Positions 1 to 6,990 of a stretch of 16,004 nucleotides of DNA are shown here, piece after piece. This DNA is from an uncultured Acetobacter sp. (GTDB lineage Bacteria; Pseudomonadota; Alphaproteobacteria; Acetobacterales; Acetobacteraceae), in NCBI GenBank assembly GCA_937900755.1, contig CALCDN010000249.1:1-16004 (forward strand), given 5' to 3'. The translations under genes were made by a program, and so were the position numbers. A model generated the notes under the pieces. The model was not told where the DNA came from, did not search any database, and was given only the letters and a program-made list of their open reading frames with translations. Numbering within the stretch: the stretch's first letter is position 1; the number at the start of each line of letters is the position of its first letter.

Positions 1-483
1 CACACTACCCACCCCCCCTGCGGCCCCCGTAACCAGAACAGGGCCAGGGCCGGGCTCCACGCCCTCGCGCACCAGCGCGTGTATGCACAGCATGGCCGTA
101 AACCCCGCCGTACCCAGGGCCATGGCCTGCTGGCCGCTCAAACCCTGTGGCAGGGGCAAAAGCCATGCTCCGGGCACGCAGGCTTTTTGCGCAAGGCCAC
201 CCCAGTGTTTTTCGCCCACACCCCAGCCGTTCAGCATGACCTCCTGCCCCACGGCAAAGTCGGGGCTGGAGGAGTGCTCGACCACACCGGCAAAATCAAT
301 TCCCGGCACCATGGGCCATGCCCGCACCACGGGGCCACGCCCGGTAATGGCCAGGGCATCCTTGTAATTCAGGCCCGACCAGTGAACACGGACCCTCACC
401 TCCCCTTGCGGCAAGGCGCTTTCGGGCAAATTGCGGACTGTGGCCTTCTGGCCCGCCTGTTCAAGATAGAGCGCATCAAACAT
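1..483 (-). CDS. acuI: AcuI/YhdH-type zinc-free quinone or acryloyl-CoA reductase, 5' part (cut by window edge)
   Basis: This is the N-terminal 161 residues of a medium-chain dehydrogenase/reductase of the YhdH/AcuI branch, read on the minus strand from the ATG at 483 to the window edge without a stop. Family members are about 330 residues, use NADPH and reduce quinones or acryloyl-CoA in the cytoplasm. Visible signatures are NYKDALAITGRGPVVR (about residue 41), PGIDFAGVVE, NGWGVGEKHWGGLAQ, GTAGFTAMLC and, at the cut end, the nucleotide-binding loop VTGAAGGVGSV. The whole GWGVGEKHWGG block is characteristic of this branch rather than of general quinone reductases. The ribosome site before the ATG is weak (GGAT about ten bases upstream). 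The gene is transcribed divergently from the CorC-type gene across a 190-base gap. Family assignment is firm; the physiological substrate is not shown by the sequence, and the symbol names the branch only. Confidence 0.85.
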   Translation of the reverse strand, partial: MFDALYLEQAGQKATVRNLPESALPQGEVRVRVHWSGLNYKDALAITGRGPVVRAWPMVPGIDFAGVVEHSSSPDFAVGQEVMLNGWGVGEKHWGGLAQKACVPGAWLLPLPQGLSGQQAMALGTAGFTAMLCIHALVREGVEPGPGPVLVTGAAGGVGSV

Positions 484-673
484 CAGTTTTTATCCGGCAG
501 GGCCAACAGAATACTCAGGGTGTGCCACCATTGGGGCGGCGCAAACACGTTTAGTCCCTTACCAACGCCCGCAAAGCCCTTCTGTTCCAACCTGACAGTT
601 TTTTGAAGTTTCCCCATTTTTATGCGTGACATAAAAAATACAATGGGAATCCTGCTGGTCAGCAGCGCGGTTC

Positions 674-2038
674 TTGTCCATACTGTGGCATCCTAACAGT
701 ATACCGGACTTTCTCTTGCTCCTGTTCATAATGGGTCTGCTGACCCTTGTTCTGCTTATCGCAATCAGTATCCTGATCGCGCTTTCCGAAATCTCCTTTG
801 CCGCAGCACGAGAAGTCAGGCTCCGCAGCCGCGCAGAAGCAGGAGACCCCCGCGCCCAGGCTTTTCTGGCGCTCCGCCGCAACAGCGGGCAGGTTATAAC
901 CGTTATCCAGATCTGCCTGAATGGCGTGGGTATCATGGGCGGTATTGTCAGCTCCGAAATGCTGTCCCCCCCTCTGGCTGAATTTTTCATACAGTGGAAA
1001 CTGTCCGACTGGTGGGCGCAAAATCTGGCCTCCACCCTGAGCTTTATTTTTGTAACCGGTATGTTCGTCCTGTTCGCGGACCTGCTGCCCAAGCGCGTGG
1101 CCATGAGCAACCCGGACAAGGTCGCCCTGGCCGTAGGCTGGTTCCCACGGCTGGCCCTGCGTATTCTCTACCCGGTTGTCTGGATTTTTTCCAAAATTTC
1201 CGATGTGGTGCTCAAGGCCCTTAAAATTCCCGCGGCCTCCGCGGTGGAGCCCGTCACACCTGAAGACCTGCACGCCATTCTGGCCGCTGGCACCGCCTCT
1301 GGCGCCCTGCTTCAGCAGGAACACCAGATGATCGAGAACGTGCTGGGACTACAGGACCGCTCGGTTACATCCGCCATGACCCCACGCGACGAAATTATTT
1401 TTCTCGATATTCAGGACACCCCCGAACATAACCATGAAAAAGTGCGCATGGAGCCCTATTCGCGCTACCCGCTGTGCAATGGCGGGCTGGACAAGGTTAT
1501 TGGCTCCATTCGTGCCGAAGACGTTCTGGCCTCGGTCGTGGACCCGTCCATTGCCCCATCCGGCAGACCGCACTCCAACCCCATTGCCCGCATGCGGCGC
1601 GACGTGCCCTCCGTGCCCGAAACGCTGAACCTGTGGGACACACTGGCCCAGTTTGATACATCGGGCGTGGGCTTTGCGCTGGTGGTCAACGAATATGGGC
1701 TGGTTGTGGGGCTGATTACCTTCAAGGACATCATGGGGGTGCTCATGGACGGGCTGGCCAGCCCGTTTGAGGAACAGGCCATTGTCCAGCGTGACGCCAA
1801 CTCCTGGCTGGTGGATGGCGCGGCCCCCATTGGAGAAGTCATGCGTGAGCTGGATATTGCGCACCTGCCCGACTATGAACAGTTTGATACGATCAGCGGC
1901 TTTATCATGCACCGTCTGCGCCGCATGGCGCGCAAGACCGACAGGGTGGATGCCTCGGGCTTCCGCTTTGAAGTGGTGGACGTGGAAGGTTTCCGCATCA
2001 ACCAGTTGCTGGTTACGCGCCTGACCGCCACGGTATAA
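674..2038 (+). CDS. CorC/HlyC (hemolysin family) DUF21-CBS membrane protein
   Basis: This encodes a 454-residue inner-membrane protein of the CorB/CorC/HlyC (CNNM-like) family, linked to Mg2+/Co2+ efflux or resistance; 'hemolysin' is a historical label. The DUF21 membrane domain covers about residues 1-190, with hydrophobic segments near 12-42, about 85-100 and 115-140. A CBS pair follows (about 210-335), including TSAMTPRDEI and VNEYGLVVGLITFKDI. A C-terminal CorC/HlyC domain (about 350-450) ends GFRINQLLVTRL. Length is normal. The start is uncertain: the open frame begins at a TTG at 674, and the first in-frame ATG at 731 would remove part of the first hydrophobic segment; neither has a clear ribosome site. 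I keep TTG because it gives a complete first membrane segment. The gene stands alone, divergent from the reductase, and a strong terminator follows 12 bases after its stop. Substrate is inferred from family only. Confidence 0.88.
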   Translation: MSILWHPNSIPDFLLLLFIMGLLTLVLLIAISILIALSEISFAAAREVRLRSRAEAGDPRAQAFLALRRNSGQVITVIQICLNGVGIMGGIVSSEMLSPPLAEFFIQWKLSDWWAQNLASTLSFIFVTGMFVLFADLLPKRVAMSNPDKVALAVGWFPRLALRILYPVVWIFSKISDVVLKALKIPAASAVEPVTPEDLHAILAAGTASGALLQQEHQMIENVLGLQDRSVTSAMTPRDEIIFLDIQDTPEHNHEKVRMEPYSRYPLCNGGLDKVIGSIRAEDVLASVVDPSIAPSGRPHSNPIARMRRDVPSVPETLNLWDTLAQFDTSGVGFALVVNEYGLVVGLITFKDIMGVLMDGLASPFEEQAIVQRDANSWLVDGAAPIGEVMRELDIAHLPDYEQFDTISGFIMHRLRRMARKTDRVDASGFRFEVVDVEGFRINQLLVTRLTATV

Positions 2039-2050
2039 GACCTGACGTAG

Positions 2051-2099
2051 AAAAAAGGGGACAAGGCTCCTGTAACCAGCAGGCCTTGTCCCCTTTTTT
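2051..2099 (+). terminator. Strong rho-independent terminator after the CorC-type gene
   Basis: A perfect 17-bp inverted repeat: the left arm at 2051-2067 reads AAAAAAGGGGACAAGGC and the right arm at 2083-2099 is its exact reverse complement ending in six T, with a 15-base loop. It begins 12 bases after the stop of the CorC-type gene. The arms carry A-runs and T-runs on both sides, so it could work in either direction. Confidence 0.93.
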
Positions 2100-2592
2100 C
2101 TATTCTTTCTCTCTCAACTCAAACAACGGCCATCCCTCACGCCCCCCACTTTCCTGGAGGGGGTGAGGCAAAGCCTGCTGCACGTTCCATTGTGTTTTGT
2201 CCGTTCGTGCTCGAACAGGCTGTGCCCCCAATAGAGACAACCCGCGCAGGGTCCGACTGGGGTTGGGCGGGCAATAAATAGACACGTCCCGCATGCTCGC
2301 GTGCCTCTGCCGCACACAGGCACGCACTACCCTGGCGGTAGAGGAAAAATATCCAGTCCATGCACCCATTTATGGCGGCCTGACCACCACGGAATGGAAG
2401 GCTTGAAAGTCATACCGATGCTCATCCAGTGCGAACGGCCTAACCCGCCTAACCCCCCGCCTGCGGGTATGCCTGCCCCGCTAAATCAATCCAGACGTTA
2501 ACACCCATGCTGCCACACCCACACGGATACGCACGGATAACGCGCACCTACGGGACACGCTTCTTACAGCACCCCTGGAAGCCGTGCATAAA
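2100..2592. other. Gene-poor gap with several hairpins; no gene recognised
   Basis: About 490 bases between two terminators. Short open frames exist on both strands, but none has a recognisable product or a good ribosome site. It is rich in local inverted repeats: CCTCA/C at 2135-2145 against GGGGGTGAGG at 2159-2168 (one bulged base); nested arms GCCTG and GCACG (2173-2184) against CGTGC and CAGGC (2206-2220); CAACCC near 2239 against GGGTTG near 2261; GCGTGCCT near 2300 against AGGCACGC near 2319; and CTACC/GGTAG near 2328-2342. A 9-base tandem repeat GCCTAACCC lies at 2438-2455. I compared it by eye with RNase P RNA, SRP RNA, 6S RNA and tmRNA hallmarks and found no match. It may hold an unrecognised RNA or be plain spacer. 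Confidence 0.4.
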
Positions 2593-2622
2593 AAAAGGGC
2601 CATTCTTGCGAATGGCCCTTTT
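2591..2622 (-). terminator. Rho-independent terminator after the porin gene
   Basis: Arms at 2593-2605 and 2610-2622 form a 13-bp stem around the tetraloop TTGC (AAAAGGGCCATT against AATGGCCCTTTT plus a C-G closing pair). Read on the minus strand the stem runs into a stretch of T (2596 down to 2590). It lies about 40 bases after the porin stop codon, in the correct direction. Confidence 0.92.
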
Positions 2623-2660
2623 CCATACTGAAGTCCTGACCGAAGCCAGAGGCAGAAGCT

Positions 2661-4367
2661 TTAGAACGCAGCCTGCACACGAGCAGCGAAGGAGTTACCA
2701 TCACGGCCAACAGCATTATATGTCGTGCTGCTATTCTGAGAAACAATGAAGTGGTTGAAGTCAAGCATGAAGCGGAAGTGGCGATTGGGATACCAGTTCA
2801 CACCACCAGACCACACGATCTGACGACCACCATTCACACCGGCCGCAACGTCGCTAAAGTCTGTTACGCTATACCGGCCCGTAACTTCAAGCGCACCCCA
2901 GTAACCGCGTGAGGGATCAAATTCGTGTTCAACACCCGGAGCACCGAATGCACCTTCTTTGATGTTATATTCACGGCCCTTACCAAACAGGGTGTAGTTG
3001 GCAGAACCATAATAACCCTGAAGGTGAACAGTTTTATACTGCGATTCACCAGCTGGAACACCATTTGTGTTATTGCCGCGGTTTACGCCAATATTATAAT
3101 ATTCGCCCTTAAGAACCATTTTTTTCCAACGGAACCCAAGTTCCGGCCCTGCGGACCAGATGGAAGAAGCATTGCCAATAGTCGCACTAATCAGGTTGGT
3201 GCTTGTCAGGTTAACTTCTGGCGATTGCCCTGGCTTATACATACGTGCACAATTGGTCGTATTTGCCGTGGTGCTGCACATTTCAGCAACCTTAAAGGCA
3301 CTGATAGCTGAAATCCCAACATGCACATCAATGTCTTTTGACATATAGGGACGACCGGCAACACGGAATGTCGCACCTGTCTGGCTGTTTACGTTAGAAC
3401 CATAGCTCGACGCTGCCGTGCTGTTACCTTTACGATCGCCGTAGGTCTGCCCCGTAAAGTAAGACGCAATCCACCAGCGTTTTTCGTAATGCAGACCACC
3501 GAAGCTGAAGCGAGCATCCCCTGCCGCAATCTTACGCACGGCATCGGTAATGGCGGGACGTTCCATCATTTCGAAGTCGTTCGAGCTTTCGGAATCTTCT
3601 TCCGTCACGCGCGGCTGGAAGTAACCAACCGTCAGGATGGTGTTGCGCAGCCCGGTGTAGTTCAGGTTGGCTTCATACAGCCCCTGATCCGTGGTGTCAC
3701 CATCAGGCCCACCGGCACCAAGATCAGGTGTTACGTTCGCAACCCAGTCTTTGTAACGGAAGGTGAAAGGAATACGGATACGACGGGCGTTTTCAGTGAA
3801 ACCAGAAAACTCACCACTGGTATTCCCACTGCGATGACCGCCACCAAGGAAGCCACCAAAGTCTTCATGGAAGGACAGGCCGACGGAGAAGCCGTAAGCG
3901 CCATCTTCAGAGGAAACCGTAAAGCGACCCTTGGGGAAGCCGACGATCATGCCGCCAACGCGGACTTCTTCGTCCTGTGCCGTGGCAGCCTTGAAGTCTT
4001 TCCAGGACATGGTGTCACCACGGTCAGACGGGGGAGTGCCCACGCCGGACAGGGGTGCAATTTTTTTCATGGGTTCCTGCTCGCCGAACTGCACGTTCGG
4101 GTCGTAGTTCCCATCGGCAACATGCATGGCGTTACGGCCGTGACCAGCCGCCTGGCCCATGTGGCCTTTTGTGGGGGCATCGCTTTTAGCCAGCTGATGC
4201 TTGAGGGTGACGATCTGCTGCTGCATGTCCCGACGCATCTGGGACATTTCGGCACGCAGCAGGCGAATCTCGGAATCCTCAGTGGAAGCCGCCTCGGCCA
4301 CAGGAGCGATTCCAGCCAACATGAAAGACGTTAGAGCAACAGAAGAAAAAAGCGAATTACAGCGCAT
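2661..4367 (-). CDS. OprO/OprP-like outer-membrane porin, probably phosphate-induced
   Basis: This encodes an outer-membrane beta-barrel porin of about 568 residues. The N-terminus is a signal peptide (MRCNSLFSSVALTSFMLAG, cut after PVAEA), followed by a short charged coiled-coil stretch (EIRLLRAEMSQMRRDMQQQ), then a Gly/Tyr/Asn-rich barrel ending in a terminal Phe (AARVQAAF), the usual outer-membrane assembly signal. This layout fits the phosphate-selective porin O/P superfamily, which also includes DcaP-like porins with other substrates. The open frame extends to an ATG at 4415 and another at 4376. I chose 4367 because GGAA lies eight bases upstream and the signal peptide is well formed, while the ATG at 4415 would sit on the likely -10 element. 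It follows pstS but has its own Pho-box-like repeats and lies beyond the pstS terminator, so it is probably a separate transcript. The phosphate role is inferred from context. Confidence 0.85.
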   Translation of the reverse strand: MRCNSLFSSVALTSFMLAGIAPVAEAASTEDSEIRLLRAEMSQMRRDMQQQIVTLKHQLAKSDAPTKGHMGQAAGHGRNAMHVADGNYDPNVQFGEQEPMKKIAPLSGVGTPPSDRGDTMSWKDFKAATAQDEEVRVGGMIVGFPKGRFTVSSEDGAYGFSVGLSFHEDFGGFLGGGHRSGNTSGEFSGFTENARRIRIPFTFRYKDWVANVTPDLGAGGPDGDTTDQGLYEANLNYTGLRNTILTVGYFQPRVTEEDSESSNDFEMMERPAITDAVRKIAAGDARFSFGGLHYEKRWWIASYFTGQTYGDRKGNSTAASSYGSNVNSQTGATFRVAGRPYMSKDIDVHVGISAISAFKVAEMCSTTANTTNCARMYKPGQSPEVNLTSTNLISATIGNASSIWSAGPELGFRWKKMVLKGEYYNIGVNRGNNTNGVPAGESQYKTVHLQGYYGSANYTLFGKGREYNIKEGAFGAPGVEHEFDPSRGYWGALEVTGRYSVTDFSDVAAGVNGGRQIVWSGGVNWYPNRHFRFMLDFNHFIVSQNSSTTYNAVGRDGNSFAARVQAAF

Positions 4368-4428
4368 TGTGGCCATTCCATGATAAGAACGATGAGCCAG
4401 TGAATAACCCGCCATAACTTTTTTGTGC

Positions 4429-4457
4429 GTGATGCTTCGGTGATGGTTTCGTTACGA
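4429..4457 (-). promoter_or_regulatory. Pho-box-like repeats upstream of the porin
   Basis: On the minus strand three 7-base units, TCGTAAC, CCATCAC and GCATCAC, follow each other with four-base spacers (GAAA, CGAA), giving an 11-base period like the PhoB box (CTGTCAT, spacer, CTGTCAT/C). The unit ends TCAC/TAAC match the conserved half best; the match to consensus is 4 to 5 of 7 per unit, so it is weaker than the pstS and phoB boxes. A possible -10, GTTATG, lies ten bases further on (4413-4418). Placement between the pstS terminator and the porin start supports a separate regulated promoter. Confidence 0.55.
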
Positions 4458-4464
4458 ATTTATT

Positions 4465-4494
4465 AAAAAAAGCGACCCGTTGCCGGGCCGCTTT
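4465..4494 (-). terminator. Rho-independent terminator after pstS
   Basis: An 11-base inverted repeat with one mismatch (AAAGCGACCCG at 4469-4479 against CGGGCCGCTTT at 4484-4494) closes a TTGC tetraloop. On the minus strand it is followed by seven T (4471 down to 4465). It lies about 40 bases past the pstS stop and separates pstS from the porin promoter. Confidence 0.85.
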
Positions 4495-4535
4495 CCAATA
4501 AGCTCAAATACGCAGTGAAATTTATGAAACGCTGA

Positions 4536-5561
4536 TTATTTGCCGTTTTTCCAGGCAGACATAATGCTGTCCTTAACGGCTTTGGGCAGCGGGACGTAGT
4601 CCAGCTTGGTGGCAACGCCATCACCGTTATTGAAGCTCCAGCTAAAGAACTTCTGCACGGCCTGGTCGCGGTCGGGGTTACGGGCGGGAACAGGAACCAG
4701 CACGTAGGTTGCGGACATGATCGGCCAGGCTTCCTTGCCGTCCGTGTCCAGCAGGTTCACTGCGAAGTGGGAAGCATGGCCCCAGTCAGCAGCCTGTGCG
4801 GCGTGGGAAAAGCTGTTCATGCCGGCAACAACGCTTGCGCCAGCGTGGTTGCGCAGGCGAACCGTGGTCAGGTGGTTGCGGCTTGCATACGCATATTCCA
4901 CGTAACCAATGCCACCTTCGGTGTTCTGCACGGTTGCAGCAACGCCGTCATTCCCACGGGCACCCAGGCCACCGGGCCAGCTGATGGATGTGCTCGCACC
5001 GTAGTTTTCCTTCCAGGAGGAGGAAGAACCGGCAAGGTAGGACGTGAACACGAAGGTCGTGCCCGAACCATCCGCACGGTGAACAGGTGCGATGGCAACT
5101 TCTGGCAGTTTAACGCCCGGGTTCAGAGCGACAATCTTGGGGTCGTTCCAAGAGGTGATGGTACCTGCGTAAATTTCAGCCAGCACATCACCGCTCAGGG
5201 TGATCGTGTCGGGCTTGATCCCGCCGGGGATGTTCACAACCGGAACAATGCCACCCATGACCGTGGGGAACTGGAACAGATGGTTGGTTTCCAGCTTCTG
5301 TGCGTCCATGGGCGCATCAGACGCACCAAAATCGACCGTACCAGCCACGATCTGGTTCTGGCCTGCGCTGGAGCCAACGCTCTGGTAGTTGACGGTCACA
5401 CCAGTGGCGGACTTTGCAACTGCACCCCAACCTTCATAAATCGGAGCGGCAAAGCTGGAACCTGCACCGGTCACGCTCTCGGCCCGAGATGCTGCTGGAA
5501 GTGCCGTAAGGAAGGTGGTCATGACGGCCAGACACATTCCAGACCTGACTGAAAAACGCAT
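4536..5561 (-). CDS. pstS: Periplasmic phosphate-binding protein PstS
   Basis: This is the periplasmic phosphate receptor that delivers phosphate to the PstCAB ABC transporter. From the ATG at 5561 it is 341 residues, normal for the family. A signal peptide (MRFSVRSGMCLAVMTTFLTA, cleavage after SRA) precedes the mature start ESVTGAGSSFAAP. Phosphate-binding loops are visible: GAGSSFAAP, SVGSSAGQ, DFGASDAPM and HRADGSGTTFVFT; the later GGIGYVEYAYA and the C-terminal LDYVPLP are also typical. The open frame continues upstream to 5606, but the ATG at 5561 has AGGGA about ten bases before it and gives a proper signal peptide. It lies downstream of phoR, with its own promoter region carrying phased Pho-box units, and ends in a terminator. 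The usual partners pstC, pstA, pstB and phoU do not follow it. Confidence 0.95.
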   Translation of the reverse strand: MRFSVRSGMCLAVMTTFLTALPAASRAESVTGAGSSFAAPIYEGWGAVAKSATGVTVNYQSVGSSAGQNQIVAGTVDFGASDAPMDAQKLETNHLFQFPTVMGGIVPVVNIPGGIKPDTITLSGDVLAEIYAGTITSWNDPKIVALNPGVKLPEVAIAPVHRADGSGTTFVFTSYLAGSSSSWKENYGASTSISWPGGLGARGNDGVAATVQNTEGGIGYVEYAYASRNHLTTVRLRNHAGASVVAGMNSFSHAAQAADWGHASHFAVNLLDTDGKEAWPIMSATYVLVPVPARNPDRDQAVQKFFSWSFNNGDGVATKLDYVPLPKAVKDSIMSAWKNGK

Positions 5562-5653
5562 GTTGGTTTTTTCCCTGAGCCAATTGCAAAAGCTTAACGG
5601 CAACAAAAATGTGCCGTGCTGTTCCGGGTTAAAGTAAGTCAGAGCAAAATGGT

Positions 5654-5693
5654 ATTATGCTTTCAGGACAATTGGATGAAGGTTTTATGACAC
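5654..5693 (-). promoter_or_regulatory. Phased PhoB-box array and -10 upstream of pstS
   Basis: Read on the minus strand, 7-base units repeat every 11 bases: GTGTCAT (5687-5693), CCTTCAT (5676-5682), TTGTCCT (5665-5671) and GCATAAT (5654-5660), separated by AAAA, CCAA and GAAA. The first three match the PhoB consensus CTGTCAT at 6, 5 and 5 of 7 positions. The last unit contains CATAAT, which may instead be the -10 hexamer. The array starts eight bases after the phoR stop and lies about 90-130 bases before the pstS ATG. PhoB boxes of this form replace the -35 element in phosphate-starvation promoters. Confidence 0.8.
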
Positions 5694-5700
5694 CCCACCC

Positions 5701-6960
5701 TCACCCGAGCAGGGGCAGCCATATCCGGCAGGTCGTGCCTTCGCCCACAGTACTTTCCACGGCAAAGCGGCCATCGTGGCGGGCCAGAATCTGCTGCACA
5801 ATGGCCAGCCCCAGCCCGCTGCCCTGCACGCTGGCCGCTGTCTTGGCCACACGGTAAAACCGCTCGGTCAGACGGTTGAGGTGCCGCGCGGGAATACCCG
5901 GCCCGGTATCCGTAACGCTCAGCACCAGGCCGGGTTCTGTGGGCCAGCCTGCATTTTTGCCCGCGCGCGCGCAGGCAACCATAATACCCAACGGCTCGTC
6001 ATTGCGCTTGCCACGGTCAAACAGACCATATTTGAGGGCATTTTCCACAAGGTTCATCAAAACCTGCAAAAGCTGGGCTTCATCCCCCTGCACGCACAGT
6101 TCCTGCACATCTTCCGCCTGCACCTGAAAACGGACGGGCTTGCCCGCGATCAGCCCCGATGCCTCGTCCGACAGGCGCTTGAGCAGTTCGGCAATGCCTA
6201 TTGTCTCTTTTGGCCTGTGGTGCTCCTGCATCTGCACGCGCGAGAGGTAGAGCAATCCGTCCAGCAAGCGCTGCATGCGCTTGGCCTGCTCGGACATGAT
6301 CCCCAAAAACTCTTTCTGAATAACAGGATCATCCGCCGCCGGGCCTTGCAGGGTTTCTATGAACCCCAGCAAGGAGGCCAGTGGCGTGCGCAATTCATGG
6401 CTGGCGAAGGCGACAAAATCCGTATGTTGCCGCTCGGCCAGAACGGCCTCGGTTTCATCATGCAACGCCACAAAAACCAGGGTTGTCCTGGACGAAAACG
6501 CCCCCCCTCCCTTGCGGTAACCTTCGGAGAGAAACACATCGGGCACGGTTCTTTTCTGCAACCATGCGCGCACGACACGGTAATGGGGAATATCCAGCAC
6601 AATCAGCGCTTCGGCTGGCTGCTGGTCCTCTTTTTTTTGCGCGAAAAGCCTGTCCACACAGCTTTGAAAAGCCGGGTGGCGGATAATGCTGCCAATGCTG
6701 TTTGTAAACTGCCTTTTGGCCTCGGGCGAAATAACACACGGCAGGCGCGTGTCATTCAGCACCAGTGTTGCGGCGGGCAGGCAGGCCATGACCTCGTCCA
6801 GCGTAACCGGGGATGCACCCTCCCGCCCCGCATGATTTTTCTGCCTTTCGGAGTCGTCGGGCATCGGTTCGAAGCGGTCCGAGCGCGCGAAAAACAGCGG
6901 CACCGCCGCCAATGCGCCGCCCCCTGCCATACCGCAGAGTGCCGCCAGCCAAGCATGCAT
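5701..6960 (-). CDS. phoR: Phosphate-regulon sensor histidine kinase PhoR
   Basis: This encodes a 419-residue membrane-bound histidine kinase that would phosphorylate PhoB when phosphate is short. One hydrophobic segment lies at about residues 7-25. A divergent sensor region (about 50-175, PAS-like by position, not by clear motif) follows. The kinase core has the H-box FASHELRTPL with phospho-accepting His188, the N-box NLVENALKYG (about 303-312), DTGPGIP (351-357), the F-box LTERFYRV and the G2 box GSGLGLAIV (380-388). The start ATG has AAAGGGG nine bases upstream. It begins 30 bases after phoB, so the two are co-transcribed. Assignment as PhoR rests on phoB and pstS on either side; the kinase domain alone would not settle it. 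Odd point: only one membrane segment is visible, where many PhoR proteins have two. Confidence 0.9.
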   Translation of the reverse strand: MHAWLAALCGMAGGGALAAVPLFFARSDRFEPMPDDSERQKNHAGREGASPVTLDEVMACLPAATLVLNDTRLPCVISPEAKRQFTNSIGSIIRHPAFQSCVDRLFAQKKEDQQPAEALIVLDIPHYRVVRAWLQKRTVPDVFLSEGYRKGGGAFSSRTTLVFVALHDETEAVLAERQHTDFVAFASHELRTPLASLLGFIETLQGPAADDPVIQKEFLGIMSEQAKRMQRLLDGLLYLSRVQMQEHHRPKETIGIAELLKRLSDEASGLIAGKPVRFQVQAEDVQELCVQGDEAQLLQVLMNLVENALKYGLFDRGKRNDEPLGIMVACARAGKNAGWPTEPGLVLSVTDTGPGIPARHLNRLTERFYRVAKTAASVQGSGLGLAIVQQILARHDGRFAVESTVGEGTTCRIWLPLLG

Positions 6961-6990
6961 GATCAGCCGCCCCTTTCCGCGGTGTGTCGC

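Noticed and set aside
2100..2400. Possible RNase P, SRP, 6S or tmRNA gene
   Set aside because: A few short matches (for example AGGAAAGT and GGTCAGGCC on the minus strand) exist, but the ordered conserved cores of these RNAs are not present.
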